From contig JAVHZZ010000002.1 in assembly GCA_036250195.1 (NCBI GenBank), positions 274,292,960-274,356,959 on the forward strand: a stretch of 64,000 bases of DNA, read 5' to 3'. This document shows positions 1-12,436 of this stretch, piece after piece. The stretch is from Mixophyes australis (lineage: Eukaryota; Chordata; Amphibia; Anura; Limnodynastidae). The notes under the pieces were generated by a model. That model did no database searches. It saw nothing but the letters and a program-made list of their open reading frames with translations, and was not told where the DNA came from. The translations under genes and the position numbers were made by a program. Position 1 is the stretch's first letter, and each line of letters begins with the position of its first letter.

Positions 1-850
1 AGGTAACACACAAAGAGGAGAGCTCCATTCCTACATTGCTATTTGTCATTGATGAAATACATATACTAGGGCTGGCAGGCTTGGTCATCTGAATTTGCAG
101 TCAAATTGTACGATGTTATATAGGTAATACACAAAGAGGAGAGCTCAATTGCTACATTGCTAATTGTCATTGCTGAAATAGAAATACTAGGGCTGGGAGG
201 CCTGGTCTTCTGAATTTGCAGTCAAATTCTAAAGTGTTGTATAGGTTACACACAAAGAGGAGAGCTCAATTGCTTAATTGCTAATTGTCATTGCTGAAAT
301 AGAAATACTAGGGCTGATAGGCTTGGTCTTTTCAATTTTTAGTCAATTTGTACAGAGTTACATAGGTTGCACACAAAGAGGAGCGCTCCATTGCTCCATT
401 GCTATTTGTCATTGCTGAAATACAAATACTAGGGCTGGCAGGCATGGTCACCTGAATTTTCAGTCAAATTGTACGGTGTTACATAGATTGCACACAAAGA
501 GGAGCACTCTATTGCTCCATTGCTAATTGTCAATGCTGAAATAAAAGTACTAGGGCTGTCAGGCTTAGTCTTCTGAATTTGCTGTGAAATTGTACAGTGT
601 TATATAGGTTATACACAAAGAGAAGAGCTCCATTGCTCCATTGCTAATTGTCATTGCTGAAATAGAAATACTAGGGCTGACAGGCTTGGTATTCTGAATT
701 TTCAGTCAATTTGTACGGAGTTACATAGGTTGCACACAAAGAGGAGCGCTCCATTGTTCCATTGCTAATTGTCATTGCTGAAATACTATTACTAGGGCTG
801 GGAGGCTTGGTCTTCTGAATTTGCAGTCAAATTGTATAGTGTTATATAGG

Positions 851-3800
851 TTACACACAAAGAGGAGAGCTCCATTGCTCCATTGTTAATTGTCGTTGAT
901 AAAATATAAATGCTTGGCCTTTCAGGCTTGGTCATCTGAATTAACAGTCAAATTGTATGGTGTTACATAGGTTGCACACAAAGAGGAGCGCTCCATTGCT
1001 AATTGTCATTGCTGAAATGCAAGTACTAGGGTTGTCAGGCTTGGTCTTCTGAATTTGCAGACAAATTGTACAGTGTTACATAGGTTACACACAAAAAGGA
1101 AAGCTCCATTGCTCCATTGTTAATTGCCATTGATGAAATACAAATGCTAGGGCTGGCAGTCATGTCATCTGAATTAGAAGTGAAATTGTACGATGTTATA
1201 AAGGTTACACACAAAGAAGAGAGCTCCATTGCTCCATTGCTATTTGTCATTGCTGAAATTGAAATACTAGGGCTGGCAGGCTTGTCTTCTGAAATAGAAG
1301 TCAAATTGTACTGTGTTATATAGGTAACACACAAAGAGGAGAGCTCCATCGCTACATTGGCTAATTGTCGTTGATGAAATAGAAATACTAGGGCTGGGAG
1401 GCTTGGTCTTCTGAATTTGCAGTCAATTGTACAGTGTTATATAGGTTACACACAAAGAAGAGAGCTCCATTGCTAATTGTCTTTGCTGAAATACAAATAC
1501 TAGGGCTGGCAGTCTTGTCTTCTGAATTAGAAGTCAAATTGTAAGATGTTATATAGGTAACACACAAAGAGGAGAGCTCCATCGCTACATTGCTAATTGT
1601 CATTGTTGAAATAGAAATACTAGGGCTTGCAGGCATGGTCATCTGAATTTTCAGTCAAATTGTACGGTGTTACATAGATTGCACACAAAGAGGAGCACTC
1701 TATTGCTCCATTGCTAATTGTCATTGCTGAAATAAAACTACTAGGGCTGTCAGGCTTAGTCTTCTGAATTTGCTATGAAATTCTACGGTGTTATATAGGT
1801 TATACACAAAGAGAAGAGCTCCATTGCTCCATTGCTAATTGTCATTGATGAAATACAAATACTAGGGCTGACAGGCTTGGAATTCTGAATTTTCAGTCAA
1901 TTTCTACGGAGTTACATAGGTTGCACACAAAGAGGAGCGCTCCATTGTTCCCTTGCTAATTGTCATTGCTGAAATACTAATACTAGGGCTGGGAGGCTTG
2001 GTCTTCTGAATTTGCAGTGAAATTCTATAGTTTTATATAGGTTACACACAAAGAGGAGAGCTCCATTGCTCCATTGCTAATTGTCGTTGATAAAATATAA
2101 ATGCTAGGCCTGGCAGGCTTGGTCATCTGAATTTACAGTCAAATTGTACGGTGTTACATAGGTTGCACACAAAGAGGAGCGCTCCATTGCTAATTGTCAT
2201 TGCTGAAATGCAAGTACTAGGGATGTCAGTCTTGGTCTTCTGAATTTGCAGAGAAATTGTACGGTGTTACATAGGTTACACACAAAAAGGAAAGCTCCAT
2301 TGCTCCATTGCTAATTGTCATTGATGAAATAGAAATACTAGGGCTGACAGGCTTGGAATTCTGAATTTTCAGTCAATTTGTACGGAGTTACATAGGTTGC
2401 ACACAAAGAGGAGCGCTCCATTGTTCCCTTGCTAATTGTCATTGCTGAAATACTAATACTAGGGCTGGGAGGCTTGGTCTTCTGAATTTGCAGTGGAATT
2501 CTATAGTTTTATATAGGTTACACACAAAGAGGAGAGCTCCATTGCTCCATTGCTAATTGTCGTTGATAAAATATAAATGCTAGGCCTGGCAGGCTTGGTC
2601 ATCTGAATTTACAGTCAAATTGTACGGTGTTACATAGGTTGCACACAAAGAGGAGCGCTCCATTGCTAATTGTCATTGCTGAAATGCAAGTACTAGGGAT
2701 GTCAGTCTTGGTCTTCTGAATTTGCAGAGAAATTGTACGGTGTTACATAGGTTACACACAAAAAGGAAAGCTCCATTGCTCCATTGTTAATTGTCATTGA
2801 TGAAATAGAAATGCTAGGGCTGGCAGTCTTGTCTTCTGAATTAGCAGTCAAATTGTACAATGTTATATAGGTTACACACAAAGAAGAGAGCTTCATTGCT
2901 CCATTGCTATTTGCCATTGCTGAAATTGAAATACTAGGGCTGGCAGACTTGTCTTCTGAATTAGAAGTCAAATTGTACTGTGTTATATAGGTAACACACA
3001 AAGAGGAGAGCTCCATCGCTACATTGCTAATTGTCATTGATGAAATAGAAATACTAGGGCTGGCAGGCTTGGTCATCTGAATTTTTAGTCAAATTGTACG
3101 ATGTTATATAGGTAATACACAAAGAGGAGAGCTCATTTGCTACATTGCTAATTGTCATTGCTGAAATAGAAATACTAGGGCTGGAAAGCTTGGTCTTCTT
3201 AATTTGCAGTCAATTCTACAGTGTTATATAGGTTACACACAAAGTGGAGAGCTCCATTGCTAATTGTCATTGCTGAAATACAAATACTAGGGCTGGCAGG
3301 TTGGTCATCTGAATTTGCAGTCAAATTGTACGGTGTTACATAGGTTGCACACAAAGAGGAGCGCTCTGTTGCTCCATTGCTAATTATCATTGATGAAATA
3401 CAAGTACTAGGGCTGTCAGGATTGGTCTTTTGAGTTTACACTCCAATTGTTCGAGGTTATATAGGTTACACACAAAGAGGAGAGCTCAATTGCTAATTGT
3501 CATTGCTGAAATAGAAATACTAGGGCTGACAGGCTTGGCCTTCTCAATTTTCAGTCAAATTGTACGGTGTTATAAATATTACACACAAAGAGGAAAGCTC
3601 CATTGCTCCATTGATAAATGTCATTGATGAAATACAAATGCTAGGGTTAGCAGGCTTGGTCATCTGAATTTTCAGTCAAATTGTACGGTGTTATATAGGT
3701 TACACACAAAGAGGAGTGCTCCATTGCTAATTGTCATTGATGAAATACAAATACTAGGGCTGACAGGCTTGGTCTTCTGAATTTTCAGTCAATTTCTACG

Positions 3801-6800
3801 GAGTTACATAGGTTGCACACAAAGAGGAGCACTGGATTGCTAATTGTTATTACTGAAACACAAATACTAGGGCTGGGAGGCTTGGTCTTCTGAATTTGCA
3901 GTCAAATTGTACGGTGTTATATAGTTTACACACAAAGAGGAGAGCTCCATTGCTCCATTGTTAATTGTCGTTGATAAAATATAAATGCTTGGCCTTTCAG
4001 GCTTGGTCATCTGAATTAACAGTCAAATTGTATGGTGTTACATAGGTTGCACACAAAGAGGAGCGCTCCATTGCTAATTGTCATTGCTGAAATGCAAGTA
4101 CTAGGGTTGTCAGGCTTGGTCTTCTGAATTTGCAGACAAATTGTACAGTGTTACATAGGTTACACACAAAAAGGAAAGCTCCATTGCTCCATTGTTAATT
4201 GTCATTGATGAAATACAAATGCTAGGGCTGGCAGTCATGTCATCTGAATTAGAAGTGAAATTGTACGATGTTATAAAGGTTACACACAAAGAAGAGAGCT
4301 CCATTGCTCCATTGCTATTTGTCATTGCTGAAATTGAAATACTAGGGCTGGCAGGCTTGTCTTCTGAAATAGAAGTCAAATTGTACTGTGTTATATAGGT
4401 AACACACAAAGAGGAGAGCTCCATCGCTACATTGGCTAATTGTCGTTGATGAAATAGAAATACTAGGGCTGGGAGGCTTGGTCTTCTGAATTTGCAGTCA
4501 ATTGTACAGTGTTATATAGGTTACACACAAAGAAGAGAGCTCCATTGCTAATTGTCTTTGCTGAAATACAAATACTAGGGCTGGCAGTCTTGTCTTCTGA
4601 ATTAGAAGTCAAATTGTAAGATGTTATATAGGTAACACACAAAGAGGAGAGCTCCATCGCTACATTGCTAATTGTCATTGTTGAAATAGAAATACTAGGG
4701 CTTGCAGGCATGGTCATCTGAATTTTCAGTCAAATTGTACGGTGTTACATAGATTGCACACAAAGAGGAGCACTCTATTGCTCCATTGCTAATTGTCATT
4801 GCTGAAATAAAACTACTAGGGCTGTCAGGCTTAGTCTTCTGAATTTGCTATGAAATTCTACGGTGTTATATAGGTTATACACAAAGAGAAGAGCTCCATT
4901 GCTCCATTGCTAATTGTCATTGATAAAATACAAATACTAGGGCTGACAGGCTTGGAATTCTGAATTTTCAGTCAATTTCTACGGAGTTACATAGGTTGCA
5001 CACAAAGAGGAGCGCTCCATTGTTCCCTTGCTAATTGTCATTGCTGAAATACTAATACTAGGGCTGGGAGGCTTGGTCTTCTGAATTTGCAGTGAAATTC
5101 TATAGTTTTATATAGGTTACACACAAAGAGGAGAGCTCCATTGCTCCATTGCTAATTGTCGTTGATAAAATATAAATGCTAGGCCTGGCAGGCTTGGTCA
5201 TCTGAATTTACAGTCAAATTGTACGGTGTTACATAGGTTGCACACAAAGAGGAGCGCTCCATTGCTAATTGTCATTGCTGAAATGCAAGTACTAGGGATG
5301 TCAGTCTTGGTCTTCTGAATTTGCAGAGAAATTGTACGGTGTTACATAGGTTACACACAAAAAGGAAAGCTCCATTGCTCCATTGCTAATTGTCATTGAT
5401 GAAATAGAAATACTAGGGCTGACAGGCTTGGAATTCTGAATTTTCAGTCAATTTGTACGGAGTTACATAGGTTGCACACAAAGAGGAGCGCTCCATTGTT
5501 CCCTTGCTAATTGTCATTGCTGAAATACTAATACTAGGGCTGGGAGGCTTGGTCTTCTGAATTTGCAGTGAAATTCTATAGTTTTATATAGGTTACACAC
5601 AAAGAGGAGAGCTCCATTGCTCCATTGCTAATTGTCGTTGATAAAATATAAATGCTAGGCCTGGCAGGCTTGGTCATCTGAATTTACAGTCAAATTGTAC
5701 GGTGTTACATAGGTTGCACACAAAGAGGAGCGCTCCATTGCTAATTGTCATTGCTGAAATGCAAGTACTAGGGATGTCAGTCTTGGTCTTCTGAATTTGC
5801 AGAGAAATTGTACGGTGTTACATAGGTTACACACAAAAAGGAAAGCTCCATTGCTCCATTGTTAATTGTCATTGATGAAATAGAAATGCTAGGGCTGGCA
5901 GTCTTGTCTTCTGAATTAGCAGTCAAATTGTACAATGTTATATAGGTTACACACAAAGAAGAGAGCTCCATTGCTCCATTGCTATTTGCCATTGCTGAAA
6001 TTGAAATACTAGGGCTGGCAGACTTGTCTTCTGAATTAGAAGTCAAATTGTACTGTGTTATATAGGTAACACACAAAGAGGAGAGCTCCATCGCTACATT
6101 GCTAATTGTCATTGATGAAATAGAAATACTAGGGCTGGCAGGCTTGGTCATCTGAATTTTTAGTCAAATTGTACGATGTTATATAGGTAATACACAAAGA
6201 GGAGAGCTCATTTGCTACATTGCTAATTGTCATTGCTGAAATAGAAATACTAGGGCTGGAAAGCTTGGTCTTCTTAATTTGCAGTCAATTCTACAGTGTT
6301 ATATAGGTTACACACAAAGTGGAGAGCTCCATTGCTAATTGTCATTGCTGAAATACAAATACTAGGGCTGGCAGGTTGGTCATCTGAATTTGCAGTCAAA
6401 TTGTACGGTGTTACATAGGTTGCACACAAAGAGGAGCGCTCTGTTGCTCCATTGCTAATTATCATTGATGAAATACAAGTACTAGGGCTGTCAGGATTGG
6501 TCTTTTGAGTTTACACTCCAATTGTTCGAGGTTATATAGGTTACACACAAAGAGGAGAGCTCAATTGCTAATTGTCATTGCTGAAATAGAAATACTAGGG
6601 CTGACAGGCTTGGCCTTCTCAATTTTCAGTCAAATTGTACGGTGTTATAAATATTACACACAAAGAGGAAAGCTCCATTGCTCCATTGATAAATGTCATT
6701 GATGAAATACAAATGCTAGGGTTAGCAGGCTTGGTCATCTGAATTTTCAGTCAAATTGTACGGTGTTATATAGGTTACACACAAAGAGGAGTGCTCCATT

Positions 6801-7000
6801 GCTAATTGTCATTGATGAAATACAAATACTAGGGCTGACAGGCTTGGTCTTCTGAATTTTCAGTCAATTTCTACGGAGTTACATAGGTTGCACACAAAGA
6901 GGAGCACTGGATTGCTAATTGTTATTACTGAAACACAAATACTAGGGCTGGGAGGCTTGGTCTTCTGAATTTGCAGTCAAATTGTACGGTGTTATATAGT
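851..7000. repeat. Higher-order duplication, 3,075 bp x 2
   Basis: Positions 851-3925 recur as 3926-7000 at a constant offset of 3,075 bp. The left junction falls in a monomer (TAGGTTACAC against TAGTTTACAC). The copy ends where 7035 onwards departs from 3960 onwards. I noticed only a handful of substitutions, near 1127, 1845, 2492 and 2889, so identity is well above 99%. The unit spans about 26 monomers of several length classes in the same order, so this is one duplication event and not chance similarity of monomers. Confidence 0.93.
1830..2780. repeat. 476-bp (four-monomer) tandem duplication inside the 3,075-bp unit
   Basis: The diagnostic string CTTGGAATTCTGAATTTTC at about 1877 returns 476 bp later. 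The following three monomers match as well, including the rare GGATGTCAGTCTTGG at 2221 and 2697. The same pair is present in the second 3,075-bp copy (about 4905-5855). The 476-bp event therefore came before the larger duplication. Confidence 0.88.
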
Positions 7001-10000
7001 TTACACACAAAGAGGAGAGCTCCATTGCTCCATTGGTAATTGTCATTGATGAAATACAAATGCTAGGCTTTGCAGGCTTGGTCTTCTGCATTTTCAGTCA
7101 ATTTGTTCGGAGTTACATAGGTTGCACACAAAGAGGAGCGTTACAATGCTCCATTGCTAATTGTCATTGCTGAAATACAAATACTAGGGCTGGCAGGATT
7201 GGTCTTCTGAATTTGCAGTGAAATTGTATTGTGTTATATAGGTTACACACAAAGAAGAGAGCTCCATTGCTAATTGTCATTGCTGAAATAGAAATACTAG
7301 GGCTGGCAGGCTTGTTTTCTGAATTAGAAGTCAAATTGTATGGTGTTATATAGGTAATACACAAAGAGGAGAGCTCAATTGCTACATTGCTATTTGTCAT
7401 TGATGAAATACATATACTAGGGCTGGCAGGCTTGGTCATCTGAATTTGCAGTCAAATTGTAAAGTGTTATATAGGTTACACACAAAGAGGAGAGCTCAAT
7501 TGCTTAATTGCTAATTGTCATTGCTGAAATAGAAATACTAGGGCTAACAGGCTTGGTCTTTTGAATTTTTAGTCAATTTGTACGGAGTTACATAGGTTGC
7601 ACACAAAGAGGAGCGCTCCATTGCTCCATTGCTAATTGTCATTGCTGAAATAAAAGTACTAGGGCTGTCAGGCTTAGTCTTCTGAATTTGTTGTCAAATT
7701 ATACGGTGTTATATAGGTTATACACAAAGAGAAGAGCTCCATTGCTCCATTGCTAATTGTCATTGATGAAATACAAATACTAGGGCTGACAGGCTTGGTA
7801 TTCTGAATTTCCAGTCAATTCTTACGGAGTTACATAGGTTGCACACAAAAAGGAGCGCTCCATTGTTCTATTGCTAATTGTCATTGCTGAAATACAAATA
7901 CTAGGGCTGTGAGGCTTGGTCTTCTGAATTTGCAGTCAAATTGTATAGTGTTATATAGGTTACACACAAAGAGGAGAGCTCCATTGATCCATTGCTAATT
8001 TTCGTTAATGAAATACAAATGCTAGGCCTGGCAGGCTTGGTCATCTGAATTTACAGTGAAATTGTATGGTGTTACATAGGTTGCACACAAAGAGGAGCGC
8101 TCCATTGCTAATTGTCATCGCTGAAATGCAAGTACTAGGGCTGTCAGTGTTGGTCTTCTGAATTTGCAGACAAATTGTACAGTGTTTCATAGTTTACATA
8201 CAAAAAGGAAAGCTCCATTGCTCCATTGTTAATTGTCATTGATGAAATACAAATGCTAGGGCTGGCAGTCTTGTCATCTGAATTAGAAGTCAAATTGTAC
8301 TGTGTTATATAGGTAACACACAAAGAGGAGAGCTCCATCGCTACATTGCTAATTGTCATTGATGAAATACAAATACTAGGGCTGGCAGGCTTGGTCATCT
8401 GAATTTGCAGTCAAATTGTACGATGTTATATAGGTAATACACAAAGAGGAGAGCTCAATTGCTACATTGCTAATTGTCGTTGATAAAATACAAATACTAG
8501 GGCTGGCAGGCTTGGTCATCTGAATTTGCAGTCAAATTGTACGGTGTTACATAGGTTGCACACAAAGAGGAGCACTCCATTGCTAATTGTCATTGCTGAA
8601 ATACAAATACTAGGGCTGGGAGGCTTGGTCTTCTGAATTTGCAGTCAAATTGTACGGTGTTATATAGTTTACACACAAAGAGGAGAGCTCCATTGCTCCA
8701 TTGGTAATTGTCATTGATGAAATACAAATTCTAGGCCTTGCAGGCTTGGTCTTCTGAATTTTCAGTCAATTTGTTCGGAGTTACATAGGTTGCACACAAA
8801 GAGGAGCGTTACAATGCTCCATTGCTAATTGTCATTGCTGAAATACAAATACTAGGGCTGTCAGGATCGGTCTTCTGAATTTGCAGTCAAATTGTACGGT
8901 GTTATATAGGTTACACACAAAGAAGAGAGCTCCATTGCTAATTGTCATTGCTGAAATCGAATTACTAGGGCTGGCAGGCTTGTTTTCTGAATTAGAAGTC
9001 AAATTGTATGGTGTTATATAGGTAACACACAAAGAGGAGAGCTCCATTGCTACATTGCTATTTGTCATTAATGAAATACATATACTAGGGCTGGCAGGTT
9101 TGGTCATCTGAATTTGCAGTCAAATTGAACGATATTATATAGATAATACACAAAGAGGAGAGCTCAATTGCTACATTGCTAATTGTCATTGCTGAAATAG
9201 AAATACTAGGGCTGGAAGGCCTGGTCTTCTCTATTTGCAGTCAAATTGTAAAGTGTTATATAGGTTACACACAAAGAGGAGAGCTTAATTGCTAATTGTC
9301 ATTGCTGAAATAGAAATACTAGGGCTGACAGGCTTGGTCTTTTGAATTTTTAGTCAATTTCTACGGAGTTACATAGGTTGCACACAAAGAGGAGCGCTCC
9401 ATTGCTCCATTGCTAATTGTCATTGCTGAAATACAAATACTAGGGCTGGCAGGCATGGTCATCTGAATTTTCAGTCAAATTGAATGGTGTTACATAGGTT
9501 GCACACAAAGAGGAGCACTCTCTTGCTCCATTGCTAATTGTCATTGCTGAAATAAAAGTACTAGGGCTGTCAGGCTTAGTCTTCTGAATTTGCTGTCAAA
9601 TTGTACAGTGTTATATAGGTTATACACAATGAGAAGAGCTCAATTGCTCCATTGCTAATTGTCATTGATGAAATACAAATACTAGGGCTGACAGGCTTGG
9701 TCTTCTGAATTTGCAGTCAAATTGAACGATGTTATATAGATAATACACAAAGAGGAGAGCTCAATTGCTACATTGCTAATTGTCATTGCTGAAATAGAAA
9801 TACTAGGGCTGGGAGGCCTGGTCTTCTCTATTTGCAGTCAAATTGTAAAGTGTTATATAGGTTACACACAAAGAGGAGAGCTTAATTGCTAATTGTCATT
9901 GCTGAAATAGAAATACTAGGGCTGACAGGCTTGGTCTTTTGAATTTTTAGTCAATTTGTACGGAGTTACATAGGTTGCACACAAAGAGGAGCGCTCCATT

Positions 10001-12436
10001 GCTCCATTGCTAATTGTCATTGCTGAAATACAAATACTAGGGCTGGCAGGCATGGTCATCTGAATTTTCAGGCAAATTGTATGGTGTTACATAGGTTGCA
10101 CACAAAGAGGAGCACTCTCTTGCTCCATTGCTAATTGTCATTGCTGAAATAAAAGTACTAGGGCTGTCAGGCTTAGTCTTCTGAATTTGCTGTCAAATTG
10201 TACAGTGTTATATAGGTTATACACAATGAGAAGAGCTCCATTGCTCCATTGCTAATTGTCATTGATGAAATACAAATACTAGGGCTGACAGGCTTGGTCT
10301 TCTGAATTTTCAGTCAATTTGTACGGAGTTACATAGGTTGCACACAAAGAGGAGCGCTCCATTGTTCCATTGCTAATTGTCATTGCTGAAATGCAAGTAC
10401 TAGGGCTGTCAGTCTTGGTCTTCTGAATTTGCAGACAAATTGTACAGTGTTACATAGGTTACACACAAAAAGGAAAGCTCCATTGCTCCATTGTTAATTG
10501 TCATTGATGAAATACAAATGCTAGGGCTGGCAGTCATGTCATCTGAATTAGAAGTCAAATTGTTCGATGTTATAAAGGTTGCACACAAAGAAGAGAGCTC
10601 CATTGCTCCATTGCTATTTCTCATTGCTGAAATTGAAATACTAGGGCTGGCAGGCTTGTCTTCTGAAATAGAAGTCAAATTGTACTGTATTATATAGGTA
10701 ACACACAAAGAGGAGAGCTCCATCGCTATATTGGCTAATTGTCATTGATGAAATACAAATACTAGGGCTGGCAGGCTTGGTCATCTGAATTTGCAGTCAA
10801 ATTGTACGATGTTATATAGGTAATACACAAAGAGGAGAGCTCAATTGCTACATTGCTAATTGTCATTGCTGAAATAGAAATAATAGGGCTGGGAGGCTTG
10901 GTCTTTTGAATTTGCAGTCAATTGTACAGTGTTATATAGGTTACACACAAAGAAGAGAGCTCCATTGCTAATTGTCATTGCTGAAATACAAATACTAGGG
11001 CTGGCAGTCTTGTCTTCTGAATTAGAAGTCAAATTGTACAAAGTTATATAGGTAACACACAAAGAGGAGAGCTCCATCGCTACATTGCTAATTGTCATTA
11101 TTGAAATAGAAATACTAGGGCTGGCAGGTTGGTCATCTGAATTTGCAGTCAAATTGTACGGTGTTACATAGGTTGCACACAAGAGGAGCGCTCTTTTGCT
11201 CCATTGCTAATTGTCATTGATGAAATACAAGTACAAGGGCTGTCAGGATTGGTCTTTTGAGTTTGCACTCCAATTGTTCGAGGTTATATAGGTTACACAC
11301 AAAGAGTAGAGCTCAATTGCTAATTGTCATTGCTGAAATAGAAATACTAGGGCTGACAGGCTTGGCCTTCTCAATTTCCAGTCAAATTGTACCGTGTTAT
11401 AAATATTACACACAAAGAGGAAAGCTCCATTGCTCCATTGTTAATTGTCATTGATGAAATATAAATGCTAGGGTTAGCAGGCTTGGTCATCTGAATTTTC
11501 AGTCAAATTGTACGGTGTTATATAGGTTACACAAAAAGAGGAGTGCTCCATTGCTAATTGTCATTGTTGAAATACAAATACTAGGGCTGGGAGGCTTGGT
11601 CTTCTGAATTTGCAGTCAAATTGTACGGTGTTATATAGTTTACACACAAAGAGGAGAGCTACATTGCTCCATTGGTAATTGTCATTGATGAAATACAAAT
11701 GCTAGGCCTTGCAGGCTTAGTCTTCTGAATTTTCAGTCAATTTGTTCGGAGTTACATAGGTTGCACACAAAGAGGAGCGTTACAAAGCTCCATTGCTAAT
11801 TGTCAATGCTGAAATACAAATACTAGAGCTGTTAGGATTGGTCTTCTGAATTTTCAGTCAAATTGTACGGTGTTATATAGGTTACACACAAAGAAGAGAG
11901 CTCCATTGCTAATCGTCTTTGCTGAAATAGAAATACTAGGGCTGGCAGGCTTGTTTTCTGAATTAGAAGTCAAATTGTATGGTGTTATATAGGTAACACA
12001 CAAAGAGGAGAGCTCCATTGCTACATTGCTATTTGTCATTGATGAAATACATATACTAGGGCTGGCAGGCTTGGTCATCTGAATTTGCAGTTAAATTGTA
12101 CGATGTTATATAGATAATACACAAAGAGGAGAGCTCAATTGCTACATTGCTAATTGTCATTGCTGAAATAGAAATACTAGGGCTGGGAGGCCTGGTCTTC
12201 TGAATTTGCAGTCAAATTGTACGGAGTTACATAGGTTGCACACAAAGAGGAGCGCTCCATTGCTCCATTGCTAATTGTCATTGCTGAAATACAAATACTA
12301 GGGCTGGCAGGCATGGTCATCTGAATTTTCAGTCAAATTGTACGGTGTTACATAGGTTGCACACAAAGAGGAGCACTCTATTGCTCCATTGCTAATTGTC
12401 ATTGCTGAAATAAAAGTACTAGGGCTGTCAGGCTTA
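7001..12436. repeat. Older, more diverged higher-order satellite block with a 597-bp duplication
   Basis: The rare variant GGAGCGTTACAATGCTCC occurs near 7138 and 8808 (offset about 1,670 bp), and a relative (GTTACAAAGCTCC) near 11,779. Each is preceded by the same CATTGGTAATTGTC monomer, so a multi-monomer unit recurs with visible divergence. Within the block, 9110-9706 is repeated as 9707-10303 (offset 597). The marker strings GAACGAT and TTCTCTATTTG appear in both copies. Divergence is higher than in the flanking blocks. Confidence 0.75.
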
